A stretch of 64,000 nucleotides of DNA from CAWBBA01 sp963741625 (GCA_963741625.1 CAVUIT010000020.1:62001-126000); one strand, 5' to 3'; shown: positions 45,443 through 54,390, counted from the first letter of the stretch. The notes: a model not told the origin generated them from the letters alone. Made by a program: numbers and translations.

Positions 45443-45693
45443 TTTCCGTTCTCCTTAAACAATATTGTTGAATGCTCCCCGAAACCCTTCGACCTGCTGA
45501 GGTCCACTTATTGCGACGCATTGAAAATGGCCAAATGTGTCTTACCCGCAGCGTTGGTAGAGGCCCAGCCGCGTGTGCGCACACATTGGTGGCGCACAAA
45601 AGCCGGGGAGATACGCAAGTCTGCCCCTACTCCCGTCTAGAACGTTGTGGGATTAAGAGCCATTCCAATGCCCCGCAGCACGGCATCTCTGAC

Positions 45694-46212
45694 TTACTCC
45701 GCTGCTTGTGCGGTCGGCATCGTGAACACCCGAGTCCCCAGCTCCGCATCTATCATGAAAAGGGCCGCTCCCTGCCCTCCCGCGAGCTTCAGCTTTTGCA
45801 CAACTGCATCCGCGGAAGCTTCTTCTTCGACCTGTTCGGTGACAAACCACTGCAAAAAGGCGCCTGCCGAATGGTCCTTTTCCTCAATCACTAGGTTCAC
45901 GAGGTTGTTGATCAGACCTGTTACCTTCTGCTCATGCCTATACGCATCCTCGAATGCGCCGAGAGGCGAATCCCATTTGACAGGAGGACCCTCTATGGCC
46001 GACAGCACAACCCTACCGCCTCGATCATTGATGAAGTTGTAGAACTTCATGGCGTGAACCATTTCTTCCTGGGCTTGAGTGCGCATCCAGTTAGCAAAAC
46101 CTTTCAGGTTCATCGACTCGAAATAGGCCGACATGGAAAGGTACAGGTAAGCTGAATAGAGTTCGGCGTTGAGCTGGTCGTTAAACGCATCTTGAATTTG
46201 GTGGCTGATCAT
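45694..46212 (-). CDS. ftn: Bacterial non-haem ferritin
   Basis: 172 residues, the normal length. Iron store with a ferroxidase centre: NDQLNAELYSAYLYLSMSAY, GFANWMRTQAQEEMVHAMKF (ExxH), and LQWFVTEQVEEEASADAVV. Start ATG 46212 after AGGAGG. It lies between the rubrerythrin-like gene and the RND permease on the same strand, 250 bases upstream of the former and 86 bases after the latter; whether the three are co-transcribed is not visible. Confidence 0.93.
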   Translation of the reverse strand: MISHQIQDAFNDQLNAELYSAYLYLSMSAYFESMNLKGFANWMRTQAQEEMVHAMKFYNFINDRGGRVVLSAIEGPPVKWDSPLGAFEDAYRHEQKVTGLINNLVNLVIEEKDHSAGAFLQWFVTEQVEEEASADAVVQKLKLAGGQGAALFMIDAELGTRVFTMPTAQAAE

Positions 46213-46298
46213 ATTAGCACCTCCTTACACAGCCCATGTGTATTTACAGGGTAAGCATTTCCGCTCACCTTCGCAACCCTGAGAGCCCTTCGTACCGT

Positions 46299-49200
46299 TT
46301 ATGAATCAACGGCCCTCTCCCCTGGCTTCCTGCCGTAAATCAGATAGTAAATCATGGGCACAACAAGAAGAGTGAAGACCGTTGAGGCAAAAACACCAAA
46401 GATGAAAGACCACGCCAGCCCTGAAAAGACCGGATCCAAGGTGATGACCCATGACCCGAATATCGCCGCACCCGCGGTGAGAAGGATCGGAGTGAACCTG
46501 ACCGCGCCGGAATCAATGATGGCATCTTTCAAGTCTGCCCCTGCCCGAATCCGCATGTGGATAAAATCTATCAGGATTATGGAATTCCTGACGACAATAC
46601 CGGCCAGAGCTATCATTCCGATCATGCCGGTGGCCGTAAAGAAGATCGAGTCCCTATAGTTGCCTATGGTCTGAGCAAACAGCCCGTTAAGAAGGGCAAA
46701 ACCGGGCATGATGCCAATCATTGTCAGCGGAATCGCCACCATGATGACGAGCGGAATGGCAAAAGATTGAGTCTGCTGCACCAGCAGGATATATATGAGT
46801 ATTAGAGCGCCGGCAAATGCGAGGCCGAGATCCCTGAAGACCTCAAGGGTGATCTTCCACTCCCCCTCCCCTGCCCACTTCACCGTGAATCCTTTCGGCA
46901 AGGGGTTCGTTTTCATCGAGCTTTGAAGGTCAAAGATCGCATCTACGGGGCTCCGCCCGGCCATTTCTCCGGTCACAAAAACCAGACGCTCCATGTTTTT
47001 GCGGTATATGGTCTGATCTATGGTCGTCTCCTTGAGTTCTCCCAACTCGTTGAACGGTACCATGGACCCGTCTGTGGCTTTGACTCTTATCGACCCCATA
47101 TCCTCGGGCCGAGACCTCATGGATCTCGGGAGGCGAAGATTCACCTCCAGTGGAGACCGCTCCGTGTCCTGGTGCACAATCGTCGGAGATTCACCTCCCA
47201 GGAACATTCTTGCCGATCGCGCGATCTCTTCCTCCGTGATCCCGTGGAGGCCGGCTTTGGTGCGGTCGACCACAAAATTGTACTGCACTTGCGGGGCCTC
47301 GACCGAATCATCCACATCAACCACCTTGGGTGTGGCCTCCATGACTCGTCTGACCTTGCGCGATTCGGAGATCAACTCTTGGTAAGAAGCTTCGGGCGGT
47401 CCGTATACCTCAGCAACAATGGTTGAGAAAACCGGCGGGCCTGGCGGCACCTCAACAATCTTGACGTTGGCGCCGTACTTGTCACCTATTTTCTGGATGT
47501 CCGGCCTGATTCTCAGCACGAGCGCATGGCTCTGAAACGCTCGTTCATGCTTTTCAAGGAGGTTCACGCGAATATCTGCCACGTTGCTCCCCTTGCGAAG
47601 GTAGTACTGGCGCACCATTCCGTTGAAATCCATAGGCGACGCTAACCCCACATATGATTCGAGGTCCCGCACTTCGTTCACCGTGGCCAGATACCGCTCG
47701 AGGTCTGTCACTACCTTGTCTGTGCCTTCCAGGGTCGTCCCCTCCGGCATGTCCACAAGCAGGAGAAACTCATTCTTGTTGTCAAACGGCAGCATCTTAA
47801 CCGGGACCAGCTTCACCACCAATAGCAACATGGAAAGCACTAGTGCTGCAACAATCCCCCCCAGAAAGTAATAGCTCTTTCTGCGGTCCTCCAGAAACGG
47901 GGTGATAATTCTGCGGTATGTGCGATAAACACCGCCTGACCTGAAATCGTAAGGCTTCTCTTCCTTGTCGTACTCCTTTTTCAGCGCGTGGTAAGTGGTC
48001 CACGGAGTGACCGTGAACGCGATCACCAGAGACATTATCATTGCAATGGGCACGTTTAGGGCCATCGGGCGCATGTACGGCCCCATCATGCCTGTAATGA
48101 AAAAGAGCGGGATGAATGAGGCAATCACCGCCAAGGTGGCCAGTATGGTTGGGGGCCGCACTTCATCTACCGCCAGCAGGGTCGCATCCAGAGGAGGATG
48201 GGTTTTCAGCCTGAAATGGCGGTGAATGTTTTCCACATCCACGATGGGGTCATCCACGAGCAGCCCGAGAGAGAGAATCAGCGCGAAAAGGGTGACCCGA
48301 TTGATGGTGTACCCCACGAGTAGGTTGGCAAGGAGTGTTACGGCCAACGTCATGGGCACCGCAAGGGCCACAATCAGTGCCTCCCGCCAGCCGAGAATTA
48401 CTGTGAGAAGGGCCACAATGCTCACTACGGCAATCCCCAGGTGCTTGACCAGTTCGTTGACTTTCTCGTCAGCGGTCTTGCCGTAATTCCTTGTGACCAG
48501 GACGTTGACATCGGACGGTATGACGGATTTCTGGAGATCCCTCACTTGCTCGATCAGGCCCTCAGCCACCCGGACCGCATTCGTCCCCTTTCTCTTGGCA
48601 ACTGCGATGGTGACCTGATTATAAGCCTTGCCCTGTTCTCCCTTAATGTGCTTTGTCTCCGGGTCTCGGGCCGCGCCGGGGCCGAGTAAGAGTCGCGTGT
48701 AGGTTGTGACCTCTTCGGGTCCGTCCACCATGCCGGCCACATCTCGAAGGTACACGGGCTTCCCTTCGTGGACTCCTATGACAAGCTCGTTTATCTCTTC
48801 GGGTGACTTGATGAACGGCCCGGCGTCGACCACTATCTCCTGGTTCAGGACATCCATTGTGCCGGCCCGGACGTTGACGTTGGCTCCCTTGAGAGCGCGC
48901 TCGATGTCGAGCACAGCTACCTGCCGGGAGGCCATCTTTTCCGGTTCCAGAAGCACCCTTATCTGTCGTTTGCGCCCGCCCACCACATACGCGCGGCCGG
49001 TATCCTGAATTCTCTGCATGCGGTGCAGTATCTCGTCGGCCACACGCTTCAGCTCGTAATCCGAGTACAAGGAGCTGTAGAGTGAAAACGTCAAAATCGG
49101 GACGTCGTCTATCTCGACGGGCTTCACAACCCAACCCGTGACACCTGGTGGAACCTGGTCCACGTAGGACATGATCTTGCTGTGGGTCTTGACGATGCTC

Positions 49201-49541
49201 TCTTCCCTGTTCTGGCCAACGTAAAAGCGGACAGTGACTACGGCAGAGCCAGGGCGCGAAGATGAATAGATGTACTCGACCCCGTCGATTTCCCATAACT
49301 TGCGTTCAAGGTTTATGGTGACGAGATTCTCCACCTCCGCCGCGGACGCGCCCGGAAAGTTGATCATCACGTCGACCACAGGCACTACAATCTGGGGCTC
49401 TTCTTCTCGAGGCGTGAGCACGAGAGCTGCAGCGCCCGCCAGCAGAGATGCGATGATGAAGATGATCGGAAGCTTTGAAAGGAGGAAAGCCTCTACGATT
49501 TTCCCAGTCGTCCCCAAATTGTATTTTGTCGAAAGGCTCAT
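46299..49541 (-). CDS. RND-family efflux permease (AcrB/HAE-like)
   Basis: 1080 residues with the 2x6 helix plan. First helix (LPIIFIIASLLAGAAALVL), then porter domain, FALILSLGLLVDDPIVDVENI with the proton-relay Asp pair in helix 4, VPIAMIMSLVIAFTVTPW, and the second half ending with helices such as FTPILLTAGAAIFGSWVITL. The first periplasmic loops are typical of HAE-type pumps (PREEEPQIVVPVVDVMINFP). Length is normal. No membrane fusion protein or outer-membrane factor gene is adjacent: upstream lie repeats, downstream a ferritin. Substrate unknown. Confidence 0.9.
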   Translation of the reverse strand: MSLSTKYNLGTTGKIVEAFLLSKLPIIFIIASLLAGAAALVLTPREEEPQIVVPVVDVMINFPGASAAEVENLVTINLERKLWEIDGVEYIYSSSRPGSAVVTVRFYVGQNREESIVKTHSKIMSYVDQVPPGVTGWVVKPVEIDDVPILTFSLYSSLYSDYELKRVADEILHRMQRIQDTGRAYVVGGRKRQIRVLLEPEKMASRQVAVLDIERALKGANVNVRAGTMDVLNQEIVVDAGPFIKSPEEINELVIGVHEGKPVYLRDVAGMVDGPEEVTTYTRLLLGPGAARDPETKHIKGEQGKAYNQVTIAVAKRKGTNAVRVAEGLIEQVRDLQKSVIPSDVNVLVTRNYGKTADEKVNELVKHLGIAVVSIVALLTVILGWREALIVALAVPMTLAVTLLANLLVGYTINRVTLFALILSLGLLVDDPIVDVENIHRHFRLKTHPPLDATLLAVDEVRPPTILATLAVIASFIPLFFITGMMGPYMRPMALNVPIAMIMSLVIAFTVTPWTTYHALKKEYDKEEKPYDFRSGGVYRTYRRIITPFLEDRRKSYYFLGGIVAALVLSMLLLVVKLVPVKMLPFDNKNEFLLLVDMPEGTTLEGTDKVVTDLERYLATVNEVRDLESYVGLASPMDFNGMVRQYYLRKGSNVADIRVNLLEKHERAFQSHALVLRIRPDIQKIGDKYGANVKIVEVPPGPPVFSTIVAEVYGPPEASYQELISESRKVRRVMEATPKVVDVDDSVEAPQVQYNFVVDRTKAGLHGITEEEIARSARMFLGGESPTIVHQDTERSPLEVNLRLPRSMRSRPEDMGSIRVKATDGSMVPFNELGELKETTIDQTIYRKNMERLVFVTGEMAGRSPVDAIFDLQSSMKTNPLPKGFTVKWAGEGEWKITLEVFRDLGLAFAGALILIYILLVQQTQSFAIPLVIMVAIPLTMIGIMPGFALLNGLFAQTIGNYRDSIFFTATGMIGMIALAGIVVRNSIILIDFIHMRIRAGADLKDAIIDSGAVRFTPILLTAGAAIFGSWVITLDPVFSGLAWSFIFGVFASTVFTLLVVPMIYYLIYGRKPGERAVDS

Positions 49542-49728
49542 TTTGCTTGGCTGCTGATTATCATGCGGGTGGAGGCAACATTACCAAGGCGCGACCTCTA
49601 TTTCATTCTGTTTCTCATAACCGGCAATTAGCGTAATCCTGTTTTGAATTGGAAAAGCCTACCATTGACGTCTTATCGGGTCAATTAAACGTTCTCAAGT
49701 TCGGGAGGAAAAGGTCTTTTATCGACGA

Positions 49729-49755
49729 CTAACTTGATAAGAGCTATCAAGTTAG
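49729..49755. promoter_or_regulatory. Perfect 11-base inverted repeat, candidate operator
   Basis: CTAACTTGATA (49729-49739) and TATCAAGTTAG (49745-49755) around AGAGC. AT-rich and not followed by a T-run, so an operator is more likely than a terminator. It lies about 190 bases upstream of the RND permease start on the minus strand. Confidence 0.45.
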
Positions 49756-49793
49756 TGATGATTTGTTAGTTTACATCATTTGACTGTGCTTTA

Positions 49794-49823
49794 CTCGTTC
49801 CGAGGCTCTACCTGGGAACCAGG
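49794..49823 (+). repeat. GTTCC-type palindromic repeat
   Basis: CTCGTTCCGAGGCTCTACC then TGGGAACCAGG, a degenerate copy of the element also at 58631-58680 (CTCGTTCCCAGGCTC…TGGGAATGC). Widespread dispersed repeat type in many bacterial genomes. Confidence 0.6.
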
Positions 49824-49847
49824 AGACAAGGGTAATTACCGTTTGAT

Positions 49848-50044
49848 TCTGAAATCGTCAATATGAATGGCCAAAACTGTCATTGCGAGGGCGTCAGCCC
49901 GAAGCAATCTCCGGCGGGATGGGCACCCGCGGTGGGGATGGGCATCTTGCCCGTCCTCAATAGACAGGCAGTCCCGCGTTTCGCGGGATGTCCCACCAGT
50001 CCCGCGAGGCGCGGGACATGACTGGACCCCGGATCGGAGTCCGG
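49848..50044 (+). repeat. Composite dispersed repeat
   Basis: Same order of blocks as the inverted copy at 44698-44852, with an extra CCCGCGAGGCGCGGGA-type insert near 50000-50018. The two copies flank the ferritin/RND gene block in inverted orientation about 5 kb apart. Confidence 0.8.
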
Positions 50045-50337
50045 GGTGACGAATGACCGACAGGATGATAGTGTCTCAAAATGGCATCCGCAGGGATACT
50101 TGGCGTAGGGGCGTCCCGCGGGACGCGGGACCGCGCCCTCATTTAGGGCGGTTCGAGAGCCGCACATACACGAGCAGATCGGACAATGCCTTTGAGAATC
50201 ACCACAGGTCACTTGACCATGGCCGGTGGTAGGATTCGACAAGCTCGGGTCTCTAATGTCCGCCCATGGTGTTTTTCCCTCCGAGGAAATAACTATCTTG
50301 ACACCAGGCCCTCTCATCTGTTAATGACTTAGACTTC

Positions 50338-50574
50338 GTGAAGAGGACTAACACAACCTGGAAACTGGTGGGTGACTCCCTGCAACTGGGTGCGTCGATA
50401 GTTCTCGCCATATTTATCGGGGCCGGTATAGGATACTGGCTTGACGGTAAATTAGGCACCTTCCCTTATCTGAGCATCATTTTTTTCTGTTTTGGAATTG
50501 CCGCGGCTGCGCGAAACGTCTGGATTGAGGTTCGTAAGCAGTTGCGGGCTGATGAGGATAAAAAGTCCGAATGA
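50338..50574 (+). CDS. atpZ: AtpZ/AtpI-like F0 accessory protein
   Basis: 78 residues with two transmembrane helices (LGASIVLAIFIGAGIGYWLD and FPYLSIIFFCFGIAAAARNV). AtpZ-type proteins sit before atpI in F0 operons and help Mg2+ supply or c-ring assembly. Start is GTG 50338, the only good one; no strong ribosome-binding site is seen. Its stop overlaps the next start by ATGA (50571-50574). Confidence 0.8.
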   Translation: MKRTNTTWKLVGDSLQLGASIVLAIFIGAGIGYWLDGKLGTFPYLSIIFFCFGIAAAARNVWIEVRKQLRADEDKKSE

Positions 50575-50954
50575 ACTTCGACAAGATCCCAGGAGTCTGG
50601 TTCGTGATCTCGGGGGCGGTTTACCTCGTTGGTCTCCTGGCATGTGTCGTTTTGGCTCCTCATGGCTTTGGCTTAGGATTTGCGGCCGGTGGGGCTTTGG
50701 TCCTTGGTAATGCCTGGGTTTCAGCGAGAAGAGTCAAAAGAACCGGATTCCTCGACAGAAACGGCGTGACCGCGTTGCTGCTCGGAGGCTTTTACGTGAG
50801 ACTGATCCTGCTCGGGATTTGTCTTTACGGCTTTATCAGATTCCTGAAAGTAGACCCTGTGGGTCTGGTGACCGGCTTGTCGGTAGTCCCTGCGGGACTT
50901 CTTGTCATGTTGGTTCTGATCCACATAGCGAATAGAAGGCCAGAGGAGGTCTGA
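50571..50954 (+). CDS. atpI: ATP synthase subunit I
   Basis: 127 residues with four hydrophobic stretches (VWFVISGAVYLVGLLACVVL, GLGFAAGGALVLGNAWV, ALLLGGFYVRLILLGICLYG, VGLVTGLSVVPAGLLVMLVL). AtpI is a c-ring assembly helper at the start of many atp operons. Its position between atpZ and atpB, with ATGA overlap to atpZ and 3 bases to atpB, fixes the call; the sequence alone is weakly conserved. Confidence 0.8.
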   Translation: MNFDKIPGVWFVISGAVYLVGLLACVVLAPHGFGLGFAAGGALVLGNAWVSARRVKRTGFLDRNGVTALLLGGFYVRLILLGICLYGFIRFLKVDPVGLVTGLSVVPAGLLVMLVLIHIANRRPEEV

Positions 50955-50957
50955 TAC

Positions 50958-51680
50958 ATGGCTGCGGACATCCATCCACCCAACTTGACCGACATCATTG
51001 CCAACCCCGCGTACCACTCTATGGAAGCCTTCTGGCAGAAGTGGGGCGTCCAGCATACGGACCTGAACAACGTCCTCAATACGTGGATTGTCATGATCGT
51101 CCTGGTCGTGGCGGCCATTCTGCTGAAAAACAAACTTCAGATGGTTCCGAAAGGCGCTCAGAACTTCTGGGAAGTCGTGGTGTCAACCTTGGATGACATC
51201 GTGCTCCAGACCATGGGAGAACACGGCCGGCCGTACTTTCCTTTGATTGCGTCCCTGGCGCTCTTTATTCTTTCCTGTAACCTCATCGGAATCATACCGT
51301 GGTTCCAGTCCTCGACGAACAATTTGAATACGACACTGGCTCTGGCTCTCGTGTCCTTTGTTACGACACACTATGTTGGAATCAGGAGTCACGGCGTGAA
51401 GTACGTCAAGCACTTTATCGGACCGGTACCCTGGCTCATTCCTCTTATGCTGCCTATAGAGCTTATCGGCCACTTGAGCCGCATACTCTCGTTGAGCTTC
51501 CGTCTTTTTGGGAACATCATGGGAGAGGATTTGGCCATTATCATTCTTACTCTCCTCGTGCCCTATCTTGTTCCATTGCCAATGATGTTTTTGCAGGTGT
51601 TCACCTCTTTCATTCAGACCCTCGTCTTCATCATGCTGACCATGATGTACATCGTGGGATCTCTTGAAGAGGCTCACTGA
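50958..51680 (+). CDS. atpB: ATP synthase F0 subunit a
   Basis: 240-residue membrane stator that forms the proton half-channels. Landmarks: the essential Arg region in LPIELIGHLSRILSLSFRLF, then GNIMGEDLAIIIL, and C-terminal helices MMFLQVFTSFIQTLVFIMLT. Length and topology are normal. The F1 genes and b subunits are absent from the window, as in other Desulfobacterota where F0 is a separate operon. Confidence 0.95.
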   Translation: MAADIHPPNLTDIIANPAYHSMEAFWQKWGVQHTDLNNVLNTWIVMIVLVVAAILLKNKLQMVPKGAQNFWEVVVSTLDDIVLQTMGEHGRPYFPLIASLALFILSCNLIGIIPWFQSSTNNLNTTLALALVSFVTTHYVGIRSHGVKYVKHFIGPVPWLIPLMLPIELIGHLSRILSLSFRLFGNIMGEDLAIIILTLLVPYLVPLPMMFLQVFTSFIQTLVFIMLTMMYIVGSLEEAH

Positions 51681-51705
51681 TACCAGATCAAGGAGGTTTT
51701 AATTC

Positions 51706-52038
51706 ATGAAGAGAACATTTATTGCCGGACTGACCATGTTGGCCATCACACTGTTCGCAGGATTGGCCTGTGCAGCGGAAATAACCGCAACCAGCGCGGG
51801 AGTCATCCAGTGGACCGTCCTCGCTGCCGGGCTTGCCATCGGCCTAGGAGCCATCGGTAGCGGTATTGGAATGGGGACCGCAATCGGGGGAGCCTGCGAA
51901 GGAACTTCAAGGAATCCCGAGGCCGGCGGTCGAATCCTGACCACCATGATCATCGGTTTGGCCATGATCGAGTCTCTTACCATTTACGCGCTGGTTATAG
52001 CGCTCATCCTGCTGTTCGGTAACCCCTTCCTTAAGTAG
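51706..52038 (+). CDS. atpE: ATP synthase F0 subunit c
   Basis: 110 residues with a cleavable-looking N-terminal signal of about 23 residues (FIAGLTMLAITLFAGLACAA), then two c-ring helices (GLAIGLGAIGSGIGMGTAIG, IIGLAMIESLTIYALVIALI). The conserved carboxylate is the Glu in MIESLTIY. At the first-helix position where Na+-type c subunits carry Gln (GQG) this protein has Met (GMG), so proton coupling is favoured. Start ATG 51706 after AAGGAGG. A hairpin at 52065-52094 follows. Confidence 0.93.
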   Translation: MKRTFIAGLTMLAITLFAGLACAAEITATSAGVIQWTVLAAGLAIGLGAIGSGIGMGTAIGGACEGTSRNPEAGGRILTTMIIGLAMIESLTIYALVIALILLFGNPFLK

Positions 52039-52064
52039 TATTTTCCACGCTGAATAGCTCCGAT

Positions 52065-52094
52065 CCCTCTGCCCGGCTCGTGCTGGGTAGAGGG
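52065..52094 (+). terminator. Terminator-like hairpin after atpE
   Basis: CCCTCTGCCC (52065-52074) pairs with GGGTAGAGGG (52085-52094) with one G-T pair. No T-run follows (ACACTCCCC), so a processing or rho-type site is possible. Confidence 0.4.
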
Positions 52095-52264
52095 ACACTC
52101 CCCACAGTCTTAACTCCGCCGCTCAGGGATTGACTTTATCCAGGATTCTGGTACTGATTCGCCCAGGGGGGCGGCCGGTAATGCGCGGTCGTCCCGCTTC
52201 AATCCTGATGAGAATTACAGTGTTGAAAGTCGTCCGGTTGTGACGAATCATCATAGGAGAGCCC

Positions 52265-52810
52265 GTGAAGTTTACTGACATCGTGAAGGGGAAGCGGCTC
52301 ACAGGCCCGATACAAAAGGCTGATAGACTTGAAAATCTTTCTGAACGGCGAACGCGGGATTTTCAAATCCTCGCAGCTCCGCTCGGGGGGTCGGCCAAAG
52401 AACCGGAAAACGACTATCAGTACGAAAGGCCGTTGCCCGCCCGTGACCAAGGTGAGAGCGACCCGGGGTACTATGCGAGCCCTGTCCCGGAAAAGGACTT
52501 CAACCGGTTTCAGGATAGACTGAGGATGGGCAAGGTTAAGCTCTGCGACGGTTGCGGCGGCGTAATGGCCAAGTCGTCCCGGATGATTCTTTCTCCGCTC
52601 TCAGGCTTCGTGGTGATCTTCCTGGGAGTTGCTCTCATGACGTTGTACGGGTTGGCCACAAACTTCTACCAGACCCCGTGGTTCATTAAGTTTGCTCTCC
52701 CGGCCAGCTATTATGTGGGTTCTATATTTCTTGGTGTCGGCATTCTGTTCTTTTTTATCAGAGAAAAAATTTGGACCTGCCACAGATGTAAAGAGATCAG
52801 GAAGCGGTAA
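52265..52810 (+). CDS. Membrane protein with split Cys pairs, unknown function
   Basis: 181 residues from a GTG at 52265 after AGGAG. The N-terminal half is charged and disordered. A CxxC pair (LCDGCGG) leads into two transmembrane helices (LSGFVVIFLGVALMTLYGLA and YYVGSIFLGVGILFFFI), and a second pair (WTCHRCKEI) closes the protein, so a zinc-ribbon-like site could form across the two cytoplasmic ends. No family recognised. It is 220 bases after atpE. Confidence 0.65.
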   Translation: MKFTDIVKGKRLTGPIQKADRLENLSERRTRDFQILAAPLGGSAKEPENDYQYERPLPARDQGESDPGYYASPVPEKDFNRFQDRLRMGKVKLCDGCGGVMAKSSRMILSPLSGFVVIFLGVALMTLYGLATNFYQTPWFIKFALPASYYVGSIFLGVGILFFFIREKIWTCHRCKEIRKR

Positions 52811-53069
52811 TTATCGGTAACTGTCCGAATCCGCTCGGGCGCTTAGGTCCTGTCGTAGAAATTATTGAGAATTTCCCGTATGGCTCCCGCCCCGAGGTTT
52901 GCCTCACTTGCCATTCCCGCGCACGCATGAATCAAGCCTTGGAATCGCAAAGCAGTGATTCGCATGGTGCAAACCTTTTTCCCGTTGCAAACATGGCAAC
53001 CTTGTTGTAAAGTACTTCTTTTCATATAACTCCTTGCCCGGAAGGGCTTGATACCCGAAAGGAGAAGCC
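52811..53069. other. Intergenic region upstream of rpsF
   Basis: About 260 bases between two plus-strand genes. It contains a possible small minus-strand gene (52843-53025) and must hold the rpsF operon promoter, for which no convincing -35/-10 pair is seen. Confidence 0.4.
52843..53025 (-). CDS. Possible small Cys-bearing protein
   Basis: 60 residues from an ATG preceded by AAGGAG at proper spacing (5 bases). It has three Cys near the N-terminus (GCHVCNGKKVC) and a helical tail (SEANLGAGAIREILNNF). No family recognised. The good ribosome-binding site argues for a gene; the lack of any relative that I know and its position inside the rpsF leader argue against. Confidence 0.3.
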   Translation of the reverse strand: MKRSTLQQGCHVCNGKKVCTMRITALRFQGLIHACAGMASEANLGAGAIREILNNFYDRT

Positions 53070-53637
53070 GTGAGACGCTACGAATCCGTAGTCATCCTGG
53101 CCCCTGAAATGCCGGATGACGACATCAGAAATTTCACCGAAAAATACAGCGAACTTATCACAACCAACGGCGGGGAAATCATCAAGATCGAGGATTGGGG
53201 ATTCAAGAGGCTCGCCTACCTTGTCAAGAAAAAGGAAAAAGGGCGATACATCCTCTTTGATTTCGTGGGGCTCCCCGCGCTGATAACTGAATTGGAGAGG
53301 CAGTTCAAGATCACTGAGGAAGTGCTGAAATTCCTCAGCGTCAAAATTGACGACGATGTTGATCTTGAAGCTTTCAAGGCCGCGGAGGAAGAGAAGAAAG
53401 CAGCCGAGGCCGCCGCGCCGCTGCGCCGGCTCCGGAACCGGTGGCCCCCGCCGTCACGGAGGAGGCTGCGGAGCCCTCCGAAGAAGAAGCTGCCTCGACA
53501 CCGAGACCGAAGAAGCTCCCGCTGAGCCTGCCGAACTAGAAGCTGCCCCGACACCCGAGACCGAAGAGGCGCCCGTGACCCCTGCGGCCGAAACCGAGGA
53601 ACCCGCGGCTCCTGAAAAGAAGAAGGAGGGAGAATAG
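53070..53637 (+). CDS. rpsF: Ribosomal protein bS6 with long acidic tail, two frameshifts as sequenced
   Basis: GTG start 53070 after AAAGGAG. The S6 core (residues 1-100) is complete: MRRYESVVILAPEMPDDDIR, IEDWGFKRLAYLVKKKEKGR, KITEEVLKFLSVKID. After EEEKKAAEAAA the frame breaks twice, each by one lost base: the middle frame reads APEPVAPAVTEEAAEPSEEE, and the last frame reads TETEEAPAEPAELEAAPTPE and so on to a stop at 53635-53637. Joined, the protein is about 190 residues with an Ala/Glu/Pro-rich tail of some 85 residues. The next gene starts 2 bases later. Confidence 0.88.
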
Positions 53638-53639
53638 TC

Positions 53640-53894
53640 ATGAGCAGACCTCCAAGCAGACCGCCAAGAAGACGCCCATTTCCCCGAAGCAAAGTCTGCC
53701 GCTTCTGTGCTGATTCATCTCTCAGGATGGACTACAAGGAACCTAACATCCTGAAAGTATTCATTACAGAGCGAGGGAAAATCATACCCAGAAGGATTTC
53801 CGGGAATTGCGCCAAGCACCAGAGACAACTGACCTCGGCCATTAAGAGGGCTAGAAACATAGCTTTCCTACCCTTTACGGTGCCCAGGCGATAA
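53640..53894 (+). CDS. rpsR: Ribosomal protein bS18
   Basis: 84 residues. Binds bS6 in the 30S platform. Core FITERGKIIPRRISGNCAKH and QRQLTSAIKRARNIAFLPF is typical. It keeps the zinc-type Cys pattern (VCRFCADS…GNCAKH), so this is the metal-binding C+ form. Start ATG 53640; the gene lies between rpsF and rplI as in most bacteria. Confidence 0.95.
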   Translation: MSRPPSRPPRRRPFPRSKVCRFCADSSLRMDYKEPNILKVFITERGKIIPRRISGNCAKHQRQLTSAIKRARNIAFLPFTVPRR

Positions 53895-53916
53895 TAGAAC
53901 TTGCGGAGTAATGACA

Positions 53917-54390
53917 ATGGATATAATCCTTCTCGAACATATGGACGAACTGGGAACTGTCGGACAAACCGTAAAAGTTAAGCCGGGATATGCCCGCAAC
54001 TACCTGTTCCCAAAGAAGCTTGCCTGTCCGGCCACGGCCAAGAACCTCAATTTCTATCGAGGCATGATCGAGGCGAAGCAGAAGAAACAAGCGAAGGCCA
54101 AAGGGGCCGCGGAACTTCAGGCCCAGAACATCTCGGCCCTGGTGCTGACTTTTGTCAGGAAATCGAGAGGTCAGGATGCCCGGCTCTTCGGGTCGGTTAC
54201 TAATGTGGACGTGGCCGAGGCCCTGGAACAACAAGGATTCGAGATAGACAGGAAGCGGATCAGCTTGTCGGAGCCCGTTAAGAAGCTCGGTGAGTACAAA
54301 GCGACCGTGCGCATCCATCCTGAGGTTGCGGCAACTGTAACCGTCGTAGTGAAGGCGGAGGAAGAATCCGAGAATGTCGGCGGAAAATAG
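53917..54390 (+). CDS. rplI: Ribosomal protein bL9
   Basis: 157 residues. N-terminal RNA-binding part: MDIILLEHMDELGTVGQTVK, VKPGYARNYLFPKKLACPAT. A long connecting helix follows, then the C-terminal domain (FVRKSRGQDARLFGSVTNVD, RKRISLSEPVKKLGEYKATV). Start ATG 53917 (GCGGAG 8 bases upstream) is preferred to ATG 53911. Overlaps dnaB by 17 bases. Confidence 0.95.
   Translation: MDIILLEHMDELGTVGQTVKVKPGYARNYLFPKKLACPATAKNLNFYRGMIEAKQKKQAKAKGAAELQAQNISALVLTFVRKSRGQDARLFGSVTNVDVAEALEQQGFEIDRKRISLSEPVKKLGEYKATVRIHPEVAATVTVVVKAEEESENVGGK

Larger units (their letters stand above)
49542..50337. other. Intergenic region with inverted repeat and repeat island
   Basis: About 800 bases between divergent genes. 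It holds the perfect inverted repeat at 49729-49755, a GTTC-type element at 49794-49823 and the composite repeat at 49848-50044. Short frames on both strands lack ribosome-binding sites and are not called. Confidence 0.6.

Noticed and set aside
51706..52038. Sodium-driven c subunit
   Set aside because: Ser follows the ion-site Glu, but the first-helix Gln of Na+-type rings is Met here, so proton coupling is more likely.
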